DNA of 64,000 nucleotides from Pyrinomonadaceae bacterium (GTDB lineage: Bacteria; Acidobacteriota; Blastocatellia; Pyrinomonadales; Pyrinomonadaceae), in contig JAHCHG010000011.1 in NCBI GenBank assembly GCA_026129865.1, positions 1 to 64,000 on the forward strand, in the 5' to 3' direction. Positions within the stretch are counted from its first letter, which is position 1. Every line of letters starts with the position of its first letter. Shown piece by piece: positions 8,703 to 15,693 of this stretch. Made by a program: the position numbers and the translations under genes. Under the pieces are notes generated by a model that saw nothing but the letters and a program-made list of their open reading frames with translations, searched no databases and was not told the DNA's origin.

Positions 8703-9578
8703 TTACGCCGCGGCGGCACCTGATACGACTTCGATAATTTCCTTTGTGATCGCAGCCTGGCGGATGCGGTTCATGTTTAGGGTCAAACTGTCGATCAGTT
8801 CGCCTGCGTTCTTCGAAGCCGAATCCATCGCGGTCATTCGCGAACCTTGTTCGGAAGCAACGGATTCGAGCATTGCGCGGTAGATCTGCGTTTGGACCTG
8901 CATCGGAAGCAATTTTCCGAAGATCTCTTCCGCCGGCTGTTCGTAAATATATTCCGCCTGCGCGCCGGTGTCTTCGGTCGATTCAGTTTTAATCGACGGA
9001 ATCGGCAAAAGCTGTTCAACTTTTACCGTTTGCGTCAAAACAGTCTTAAATTCCGTGAAAACGAGAAAAACCTTGTCGATCGATTCGTCGTCGGTAAACG
9101 TCTTCGTTACTTTTTGCGCGATCTCCATTGCATCGGAGAGTTCGACGCGTCCCGATCCGGTCAACCCGATATATTCTTCGACGAAATCGATCGAACGACG
9201 CTTAAAGAAATCGCGTCCTTTTCGACCGACCGGAATCATTTCAGCCTGTTTATCCGAATTTTCCTTCAGAAAATTCTGCGCGGCTTTCATAATATTGGCA
9301 TTAAAACCGCCGCACAGTCCTTTGTCCGCGCTGACCAGAACGATCAAATATTTCTCATCGCCGCGCTCGTTAAGAAGCGGTGATGAAAATTCCGTTCCGA
9401 TGTTGGCGCTTAAGTTTCCAAGAACTTCGCCCATTTTTACGGCAAACGGACGCGCCGCGGTGACGTTATCCTGCGCGCGTTTCAGCTTTGCCGCGGCGAC
9501 CATCTTCATCGCTTTGGTAATCTGCTGTGTGTTTTTTACCGACTTAATACGTCGGCGCATATCTAATAAGCTTGGCAT
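8703..9578 (-). CDS. atpG: ATP synthase gamma subunit
   Basis: 291 residues, the usual length. The N-terminus MPSLLDMRRRIKSVKNTQQI and the C-terminus NRIRQAAITKEIIEVVSGA are the two conserved helices of the coiled-coil rotor shaft in the alpha3beta3 ring. SADKGLCGGFN near residue 81-91 is the central conserved motif. It couples c-ring rotation to ATP synthesis in F1. It is the last gene of the operon; the beta and epsilon genes that often follow are absent and the operon ends at a terminator. Confidence 0.97.
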   Translation of the reverse strand: MPSLLDMRRRIKSVKNTQQITKAMKMVAAAKLKRAQDNVTAARPFAVKMGEVLGNLSANIGTEFSSPLLNERGDEKYLIVLVSADKGLCGGFNANIMKAAQNFLKENSDKQAEMIPVGRKGRDFFKRRSIDFVEEYIGLTGSGRVELSDAMEIAQKVTKTFTDDESIDKVFLVFTEFKTVLTQTVKVEQLLPIPSIKTESTEDTGAQAEYIYEQPAEEIFGKLLPMQVQTQIYRAMLESVASEQGSRMTAMDSASKNAGELIDSLTLNMNRIRQAAITKEIIEVVSGAAAA

Positions 9579-9593
9579 AAAATCTAGTTAACA

Positions 9594-9632
9594 GTTGAAA
9601 GCCGATAGTGAATAAAACTATCAACTTTCAAC
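9594..9632. repeat. intergenic stem-loop between atpA and atpG
   Basis: GTTGAAAG (9594-9601) and GATAGT (9604-9609) pair with ACTATC (9617-9622) and CTTTCAAC (9625-9632), giving about 14 base pairs with a small internal loop. There is no T run, so it is not a standard terminator. It may tune the mRNA level or stability of the distal gamma gene. Confidence 0.7.
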
Positions 9633-9650
9633 TATCCGTTATCCACTGCG

Positions 9651-11189
9651 CTAGGCTTTTGCCGCGCCCGCCGTTTCTTTGTTCCAACGAGTAGATTTGA
9701 AATCTTCGATCGATGTACGAAGCGACGACTTCATATCGTCGTCGATCGATTTTTTCGTTCTTAAATTTTCCAACACCGCCGGATGAGAATTCTTTAGGAA
9801 ATCGAGCAGTTCTTCTTCAAAGCGCTTGAGATCTTCAACCGCCACATCGTCGACCAAACCGTTCGTCGCCGTCCAGATAATTACAACCTGATTTTCGACT
9901 TCCATCGGTTTGTATTGACCTTGCTTCAGGATCTCGGTCAAACGCTTGCCGCGTTCGAGCTGTGCCTGCGTCGCTTTATCAAGATCCGAACCAAACTGCG
10001 CAAACGCCGCCAACTCGCGATACTGCGCAAGGTCGATACGGAGCGTACCGGCAACCTGCTTCATCGCCTTAACCTGCGCCGCGCCGCCCACACGCGAAAC
10101 GGAGTTTCCTACGTTGATCGCGGGACGAATACCGGAGTTGAAAAGGTCTGCTTCAAGGAAGATCTGACCGTCGGTGATCGAAATTACGTTGGTCGGAATG
10201 TACGCCGAAATGTCGCCCGCCTGGGTTTCGATGATCGGAAGACTCGTCAACGAACCGCCGCCGCGAGCGTCCGACATTTTCGCGGCACGTTCGAGCAATC
10301 TTGAGTGTAGATAAAATACGTCGCCGGGATAAGCCTCGCGACCCGGGGGACGTCTCAGAAGCAATGAAATTTCACGATACGCCGCTGCCTGTTTCGAAAG
10401 ATCGTCATAGATCGTCAACGCGTGGCGACCGTTGTCGCGGAAATATTCGCCGATCGCGACGCCGGCGTACGGAGCCAAAAACTGCATCGCCGCCGGATCA
10501 GACGCCGTTGCGGAAACAACCACGGTGTAATCCATCGCGCCGTAGGTTTCAAGCTTTTTAACAACCTGCGCAACCGTCGAAGCTTTCTGACCGATCGCAA
10601 CATAAACGCAGATCACGTCTTTGCCCTTCTGGTTGATGATGGTGTCGATCGCAACCGCGGTTTTACCCGTCTGGCGGTCGCCGATGATAAGTTCGCGCTG
10701 TCCGCGACCGATCGGGACCATCGCGTCAATAGCTTTCAAACCGGTTTGAAGCGGTTCGCTAACGGGCTGGCGGTCGATAATTCCCGGCGCGATTCGTTCG
10801 ATCGGGTTAAACTCGTCGGCGATCACTTCGCCTTTTCCGTCGATCGGATTGCCGAGCGCGTCAACGACACGTCCGATCATGACATCGCCGACCGGAACGC
10901 TCATAATGCGACCCGTGCGCTTTACTTCGTCGCCTTCTTTGATCTTCTGGAAATCGCCGAAAAGTACGGCTCCGACCTTGTCTTCTTCAAGGTTTAGCGC
11001 CAAACCGCGCACGTCATAAGGAAATTCGAGCAGTTCGCCCGCCATGACCTTTTCGAGACCAAAAATTTCGGCGATACCGTCGCCGACCTTGATAACGGTT
11101 CCGACTTCGTTAACCGTCATGCTCGCATCGAAATTTTCGATCTGAGCGCGAATAATTTCATTAATTTCGTTGGCTTTGATTGCTTCCAT
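9651..11189 (-). CDS. atpA: ATP synthase alpha subunit
   Basis: 512 residues. An N-terminal beta-barrel is followed by the nucleotide-binding domain with P-loop [13 protein letters not shown] (about 170-182) and the conserved [20 protein letters not shown] stretch; the C-terminal helical domain includes [13 protein letters not shown]. The alpha subunit alternates with beta in F1 and binds non-catalytic ATP. It is preceded by atpH (68 bases) and followed by atpG (72 bases); both gaps contain palindromes. Confidence 0.98.
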   Translation of the reverse strand: MEAIKANEINEIIRAQIENFDASMTVNEVGTVIKVGDGIAEIFGLEKVMAGELLEFPYDVRGLALNLEEDKVGAVLFGDFQKIKEGDEVKRTGRIMSVPVGDVMIGRVVDALGNPIDGKGEVIADEFNPIERIAPGIIDRQPVSEPLQTGLKAIDAMVPIGRGQRELIIGDRQTGKTAVAIDTIINQKGKDVICVYVAIGQKASTVAQVVKKLETYGAMDYTVVVSATASDPAAMQFLAPYAGVAIGEYFRDNGRHALTIYDDLSKQAAAYREISLLLRRPPGREAYPGDVFYLHSRLLERAAKMSDARGGGSLTSLPIIETQAGDISAYIPTNVISITDGQIFLEADLFNSGIRPAINVGNSVSRVGGAAQVKAMKQVAGTLRIDLAQYRELAAFAQFGSDLDKATQAQLERGKRLTEILKQGQYKPMEVENQVVIIWTATNGLVDDVAVEDLKRFEEELLDFLKNSHPAVLENLRTKKSIDDDMKSSLRTSIEDFKSTRWNKETAGAAKA

Positions 11190-11211
11190 ATTTTTTAATG
11201 GCGAATAGTGA

Positions 11212-11259
11212 ATCGTGAACCGTGAATGGTCTTTAGAAAACCATTGCCGATTTACGATT
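11212..11259. repeat. intergenic stem-loop between atpH and atpA
   Basis: AATCGT (11212-11217) pairs with ACGATT (11254-11259), and inside it AATGGT (11225-11230) pairs with ACCATT (11240-11245). It is built of short related words (GTGAATCGTGAACCGTGAATG). Like the 9594-9632 palindrome, it fills an atp intergenic gap. Confidence 0.6.
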
Positions 11260-11800
11260 AACCATTAACTAATTTATTTCTAAGTTCTTCTAATTGTGTT
11301 CTAACGGAGCCGTCATAAACGGTCGAACCGACGCGTGTAATGACTCCGCTGATGATATTTTCGTCTATATTAAAATCGAGATTGACCTGTTTTTTAGTAA
11401 GATTCGCGAGATTTGCCTGGAGTTCCGCCTTTTCCGCGTCGGACAACGGACGAGCCGATGTCACATTTGCAGAGATCAAACCGTTTCTTTCATCTAAAAC
11501 TTCGGCAAATCTTTCATTAATTGCCGAAATTTCGGTTAAACGGCTGTTTCGCAAAAGTATCTTTAAAAAATTTGCGGTCGTTTTCAAAGGTTTTGCTTTG
11601 GCGATCAATCCGCTTAAAAGTTTTTCTTTCGAAGCTTGTGCAACTGACGGATTTTTGAAAACCTTGTAAAGCTCGGTTCCCGGCGACATCATTTCGCCCC
11701 AGCTTTTTAATTCATTTTTGACAATTTCACTTTCGCCGGTTTTGAGAACAACATCGGCAAGAGCGCCGGCATAGCGCCGGGCGACGGTTTCAACACTCAT
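11258..11800 (-). CDS. atpH: ATP synthase delta subunit
   Basis: 180 residues, normal for delta/[20 protein letters not shown] at the start and the C-terminal [20 protein letters not shown] and [16 protein letters not shown] are the family signatures. It links the peripheral b/b' stalk to the top of F1. The start is one base after the atpF stop, so the two are probably translationally coupled. Confidence 0.96.
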   Translation of the reverse strand: MSVETVARRYAGALADVVLKTGESEIVKNELKSWGEMMSPGTELYKVFKNPSVAQASKEKLLSGLIAKAKPLKTTANFLKILLRNSRLTEISAINERFAEVLDERNGLISANVTSARPLSDAEKAELQANLANLTKKQVNLDFNIDENIISGVITRVGSTVYDGSVRTQLEELRNKLVNG

Positions 11801-11801
11801 T

Positions 11802-12368
11802 TTAGCTTAGACCTCCGATAGAACTGATCCCTGCTTTAACGAGCCGTTCATCAACCGATTTATCCATCGAACCTTTGATCTTTTCTTCCGCGCGGCGAAC
11901 GCTTTCTTCTGCAGAAAACCGCCGAAGTTCGCTCATAACCTGCTTGGTTTTTCGCGCGATCTCGGCATTTGCCTGATCGCGAAGGCGTTTTGCTTCAAAC
12001 TCTGCCTGCGCAATAATCCGTTCGCGCTCCGCTTCAGATTCCGAACGGGCTTTTTCAAGGATCTTTTCAGTTTCGGAATCGAGATTTGCGAGCCGTGTCT
12101 CCGCTTCCGACAGTTTCGCGAGCGCCGCCTTTCGTTCTTCCTCAGCTCTGATCAGATCCGCGCGAATCGCATCGCGTTTCGCCTTGAAAGCGCCGCTTAA
12201 CGGCTTTTTCAAGAGATAGACCATTATCGCGATGAAAATTCCCAGATTTAGAAACTTCCACGCTTCAAAACCCGGAAAATTGAAATATTTGTTCCATGTT
12301 TCCATGAAACCGCCGGCTTCACCGCCGCCTGCTGCCAGGAAAAAAAAGTTTAGTATTAAAGCAAACAT
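11802..12368 (-). CDS. atpF: ATP synthase b subunit
   Basis: 188 residues. One membrane helix sits near residues 36-54 (FLNLGIFIAIMVYLLKKP), followed by a long charged coiled coil (about 60-170) rich in Glu, Arg and Ala. This is the peripheral stalk subunit; it pairs with the b' product encoded just upstream. The extra hydrophobic N-terminus (residues 1-20) looks like a signal or second helix. Confidence 0.94.
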   Translation of the reverse strand: MFALILNFFFLAAGGGEAGGFMETWNKYFNFPGFEAWKFLNLGIFIAIMVYLLKKPLSGAFKAKRDAIRADLIRAEEERKAALAKLSEAETRLANLDSETEKILEKARSESEAERERIIAQAEFEAKRLRDQANAEIARKTKQVMSELRRFSAEESVRRAEEKIKGSMDKSVDERLVKAGISSIGGLS

Positions 12369-12422
12369 ATTATTAAATTTCGAAATCGAACTTCGAAATT
12401 TTCCGATTTAAAAATTTGCGCG

Positions 12423-12878
12423 CTAAGCAGTTTTCAAAATATTAGCACTGATCTTGTCAGCCATCTTTTCGGCTTCTTCTTCGATCGCAGCACGCGCAGC
12501 AGCGGTCTGTTTTTCAAGGTTCGCGAAATCGCTGGTGCTCTTGGCTTCGACCTCAGCCTTTACATTCGAGATCGCTTCCTCGCGCTGCTGAACCGCCGCG
12601 CGGCGTTCCTGTTCGATCAGTTCGTAGCCTTTGTTTCGAGCAGCGAGCATTTTAGCTTCGAGCTCAGCGTTTTTTCGTTCGACCTCGCTTAAAATTCTGT
12701 CCGCTTCGGAAACACCGCCGACGCCGTCCTTTTCACGAGCTTCGATGACCTTGTTGATCGGACGGAAGAACGTACGGTTCAAGACCCAGATCATGATCAG
12801 GATCATCGCAATATGGATCAGAATTGTGCCGTCCGGAAGCAGTTGAATTCCGCCTTCGGCAAATGCAAGAACTACCAT
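12423..12878 (-). CDS. ATP synthase b' subunit
   Basis: 151 residues with one membrane helix (about 16-36, ILIHIAMILIMIWVLNRTFF), the RPINKVIEAREK motif after it, and a coiled coil to the end. A second, shorter b-type gene next to atpF is the arrangement of photosynthetic bacteria and several other phyla that use a b/b' heterodimer stalk. It is the first gene of this operon; no a or c subunit gene lies upstream. Confidence 0.93.
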   Translation of the reverse strand: MVVLAFAEGGIQLLPDGTILIHIAMILIMIWVLNRTFFRPINKVIEAREKDGVGGVSEADRILSEVERKNAELEAKMLAARNKGYELIEQERRAAVQQREEAISNVKAEVEAKSTSDFANLEKQTAAARAAIEEEAEKMADKISANILKTA

Positions 12879-13080
12879 AATTCAATAAATTAACTCTTAA
12901 AGTTTTATCAAAAGAGCATGGCTGAAAATAAGCCCGCTTTTCAAAAGAGATAAGAATATCACGCGCCTTTTTGACGGTCAAGGCACGACGAAACGGCGGT
13001 TTCAGCAATCTAATGCTTGACAGGTTTTCACCAAAACCCGTAGCTTTAATGGTACCTAAACGCAATCGTTTGAGTTATTC

Positions 13081-13180
13081 GGAGGCGCATCTCGTCTGGT
13101 GGCGGGCACGGTCTTCAAAACCGTTCGTGAGAATTGCGAGAGCAAGCTCAGGTGGGTTCGATTCCCACACGCCTCCGCCA
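13081..13180 (+). tRNA. selC: tRNA-Sec (anticodon UCA)
   Basis: A 100-nt tRNA including an encoded CCA end. The acceptor GGAGGCG pairs with CGCCTCC. The D stem is six base pairs (CTCGTC with GGCGGG) around a TGGT loop, a hallmark of tRNA-Sec. The anticodon stem ACGGT/ACCGT encloses CTTCAAA, giving anticodon TCA, which reads UGA. A long variable arm and the T arm GTGGG-TTCGATT-CCCAC follow. It implies that selenocysteine is used somewhere in this genome; selA, selB and selD are not in the window. Confidence 0.95.
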
Positions 13181-13181
13181 T

Positions 13182-13224
13182 TTTGATTTTGGATTTCTGA
13201 TTTTGGATTTTGGATTTTGGATTA
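13182..13224. repeat. left word-repeat arm beside the four-helix-bundle gene
   Basis: Tandem copies of the word GATTTTGGATTT begin two bases after the tRNA-Sec CCA. An inverted, slightly diverged set lies at 13593-13629, so the two arms could pair across the gene between them. Confidence 0.7.
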
Positions 13225-13244
13225 ATCTCCTGACATTGATCCAT

Positions 13245-13634
13245 ATGAACGAGCAAGAATTTAAAGACCGCACAAAATCCATTGGTTTACGGGTTATTCG
13301 ACTCGTCGAAAATCTTCCCAATAAGATGGCTGCCCAGATAGTCGGAAAGCAGCTTCTTCGATCAGCGACTTCGATCGGTGCAAATTATCGGGCTGCATGC
13401 CGCGCTAAATCAACGGCAGATCTTATCAATAAGCTCAGAATCGTCGAAGAAGAAGCTGATGAATCCATTTACTGGATTGAAATATTAATTGAGAGCGAAA
13501 TTTTTCCTGAAAAAAAATTGGTAAAACTGCTAAGTGACCTAGATGAAATAGTAGCTATGACGGTCGCTTCTATCAAAAGACTTCACTCTAACAATCAGAA
13601 ATCTAAAATCCGAAATCTAAAATCGAAAGTATGA
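13245..13634 (+). CDS. four-helix-bundle protein (23S rRNA IVS / S23 family)
   Basis: 129 residues from the ATG at 13245 (MNEQEFKDRT); upstream in-frame codons only read through the tRNA and repeat. The helices are typical of the family: FKDRTKSIGLRVIRLVENLP, QLLRSATSIGANYRAACRA, then ADLINKLRIVEEEADESIYW. Relatives are encoded in intervening sequences of 23S rRNA and as stand-alone genes; the Avd protein of diversity-generating retroelements shares the fold. No rRNA or reverse transcriptase is nearby. The last residues (NQKSKIRNLKSKV) are translated from the right repeat arm. It overlaps dprA by 4 bases (ATGA). Confidence 0.9.
   Translation: MNEQEFKDRTKSIGLRVIRLVENLPNKMAAQIVGKQLLRSATSIGANYRAACRAKSTADLINKLRIVEEEADESIYWIEILIESEIFPEKKLVKLLSDLDEIVAMTVASIKRLHSNNQKSKIRNLKSKV
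13593..13629. repeat. right word-repeat arm, inverted relative to 13182-13224
   Basis: Words such as AATCTAAAATCCG repeat here and are the reverse complement of the GATTTTGGATTT words left of the gene. The arm overlaps the 3' end of the four-helix-bundle gene and stops just before the dprA start. Confidence 0.7.
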
Positions 13635-14758
13635 AGGAATGGATCTCACTAAACATGACTCCCGGAATCGGTCCGCGGAAGGCAACGGAGCTTCTGGAAC
13701 GTTTCGGTTCGGCTGAAAACGTTTTTCACGCGCTTCGCAGCGAACTTGAAAGTCTGCGGCTTAAACCGGAAACGATACTCAGCATCTTGAAACAAGAATT
13801 CCACGAGAAAGCCGAGATCGAACTCGAGCGGGTGAAACGATCGGGCGGCGATATTTTGATCCTTGATGATGGAAGTTATCCGAATTTGCTTCGCGAGATC
13901 GCCGATCCTCCGATAACACTTTACGTAAAAGGCGCGTGGCAGGAATGTCTGGAAGCGCCGTGTATTTCGGTTGTCGGGTCGCGACGTTGTTCGACCTACG
14001 GCAAGAACGCGGCGGAAATGCTGTCGCGCGACCTTGCTTCGCGCGGAGTAACCGTTGTGTCGGGCTTTGCACGCGGAATAGATTCAGCGTCGCATATCGG
14101 CGCAATTCGCGGGAAAGGCAGAACGGTCGCCGTTATGGGAACCGGACTGGACCGCGTTTATCCGAAGGAAAATGTTCGGCTCGCCGACGAGATCCTTGCA
14201 AACGGCGGTGCGCTTGTTTCTCAATTTCCGCTTGAAACTCCACCGCTAAAGGAAAATTTTCCATATAGGAACCGGATAATATCGGGACTTTCCTATGGAG
14301 TTTTGATCGTCGAAGCTTCGGAACGGAGCGGTTCTCTGATCACCGCGCGGCTGGCGATGGAACAAAACCGCGAAGTTTTGGCGGTTCCGGGAAACATAAC
14401 ATCCAAGAATTCGTTCGGAACGAATTACCTTATTAAATCCGGCGCCAAGCTGGTTCAGCAATGGCAGGATGCGGTCGCCGAGTTTCCATCCGAGATAGCC
14501 GCGCAGATCTTGCCGCCGCCGGTCGATGAACGAAATGTCGAGAAGGAATCTGCGGAAAGCAGATCGATACCATCGAACCTGTCGCTCTCGGAGAGAAAGG
14601 TATTCGCGCTTTTAACCCCCGACGAATCGCTGCACATCGATTTTCTACTTGAAAGATCCGAGCTATCGTTTGGCGATCTGAACAGTGCCCTCGTCAGCCT
14701 CGATCTGAAGGATCTTGTTAGAGTGCTGCCCGGAAACCATTATGCTAGAAAATTGTAA
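13631..14758 (+). CDS. dprA: DNA-processing protein DprA
   Basis: 375 residues: an N-terminal helix-hairpin-helix region (MTPGIGPRKATELLERFG), the Rossmann-like DprA core with VVGSRRCSTYG, VSGFARGIDSASHIGAI, GTGLDRVYP and FPYRNRIISGLS, and a C-terminal winged-helix domain (about 305-375). DprA protects incoming single-stranded DNA and loads RecA during natural transformation. The start overlaps the preceding gene by 4 bases. topA follows after one gene, a common order. Confidence 0.97.
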   Translation: MKEWISLNMTPGIGPRKATELLERFGSAENVFHALRSELESLRLKPETILSILKQEFHEKAEIELERVKRSGGDILILDDGSYPNLLREIADPPITLYVKGAWQECLEAPCISVVGSRRCSTYGKNAAEMLSRDLASRGVTVVSGFARGIDSASHIGAIRGKGRTVAVMGTGLDRVYPKENVRLADEILANGGALVSQFPLETPPLKENFPYRNRIISGLSYGVLIVEASERSGSLITARLAMEQNREVLAVPGNITSKNSFGTNYLIKSGAKLVQQWQDAVAEFPSEIAAQILPPPVDERNVEKESAESRSIPSNLSLSERKVFALLTPDESLHIDFLLERSELSFGDLNSALVSLDLKDLVRVLPGNHYARKL

Positions 14759-14926
14759 AACCCATATTTGGCACGAATAAACGAAAAATTTCTATCCTTC
14801 GGATAAATTCCCGGTTTCTATTTTCGATTTGGCGTTTGCGAAAGAAATAGTATAAGTTGAAATCCGTTTGACCCGAATGAACCGGGTCAGGTTGGATATT
14901 TGATTAAGCTTGCGCTGTTACGACCG

Positions 14927-15667
14927 ATGGAAGAACGCGACTTTGTTCAGATCACACGTCAAAAGACCATTCCCGAAAGTGATGTGGTTCCGATGGCAAA
15001 TTGGATGTTTGAAGAGGTCTGGAGCAAACTGCTGCCGATGCAGATCCTGACGGAGAATCTTTCGTTTTCCGTCAAAGATAATGTCATAACGCCGCCGGAT
15101 GCGCCTGTGCCCGATTGCATGTCGTGCGGTGCCTGCTGCGCGGCGTTTGTATACGTTTCGACGGCACCGGGAAATGATCTTGCTGATGCAGATTGCTGGA
15201 AGATCGTTAAAAATGGTCGAAAACGAACGATAACGGTCGACCGTTTAATTCGCAGAAGGCGATCCGACAAGTCCTGCGTCGCGCTTGAAGGCAGGCTCGG
15301 CGAACAGGTCAGCTGCCGCATTTATAACGAGCGCCCTCAAATGTGCCGCAAGTTCGAAGCGGGAAGCGACCGGTGCCACGCGGTTCGCCGGGCATATGGT
15401 TTTGAACCGTTTTTGACGCTGGAAGAAATGTCGGATGCGAAAGCGAAATTGGAACAGGCAGGCAAACAGGATCGGTCAAACACCATCAAACGCGCGATCA
15501 TTGATGAGTCGGACGAGGAAAATAAGTTTACGATAAGCGCCGAACTCCATGACGGATCGGCGTATTTGATACATAGTTTTGATCCGCGGAAAGAAACGTG
15601 GTTTCAATCTGAAATTGAAGGATTAACATTGGAAGCTGCCGCTCAAATGATCAAAAACAGATCGTAG
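14927..15667 (+). CDS. YkgJ-like cysteine-cluster protein
   Basis: About 246 residues from the ATG at 14927; a TTG at 14900 in the same frame would add nine residues and has a weak GG-rich site, so the start is unsure. The motif CMSCGACCAAF (about residues 63-73) and the later CVALEGR, CRIYNERPQMCRKFE and DRCH provide the eight-cysteine pattern of the putative Zn/Fe-binding YkgJ (UPF0153) family. No biochemical role is established. It lies 26 bases before topA and probably shares its transcript. Confidence 0.85.
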   Translation: MEERDFVQITRQKTIPESDVVPMANWMFEEVWSKLLPMQILTENLSFSVKDNVITPPDAPVPDCMSCGACCAAFVYVSTAPGNDLADADCWKIVKNGRKRTITVDRLIRRRRSDKSCVALEGRLGEQVSCRIYNERPQMCRKFEAGSDRCHAVRRAYGFEPFLTLEEMSDAKAKLEQAGKQDRSNTIKRAIIDESDEENKFTISAELHDGSAYLIHSFDPRKETWFQSEIEGLTLEAAAQMIKNRS

Positions 15668-15693
15668 TTTCCCAACATTTGAAATAGAAATTA

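Noticed and set aside
8968-9591. Long plus-strand frames opposite atpG, atpA, queA-region genes and others
   Set aside because: They are antisense shadows caused by codon bias of well-identified genes; no ribosome sites or family patterns.
13056-13256. Minus-strand frame of 66 codons across the tRNA
   Set aside because: It reads antisense through tRNA-Sec and the word repeat; its repeated KSKIQNQKSKI-type tail is a translation of the repeat. Not a gene.
14868-14900. TGACCCG...CGGGTCA hairpin with GGGTCAGGTTGGA, resembling SRP RNA or a TPP element
   Set aside because: The GGAAG/AGCAG tetraloop region of SRP RNA is missing and the TPP consensus (CTGAGA, ACCTGATCTGG) is not met. Probably a chance stem before the YkgJ-like gene.
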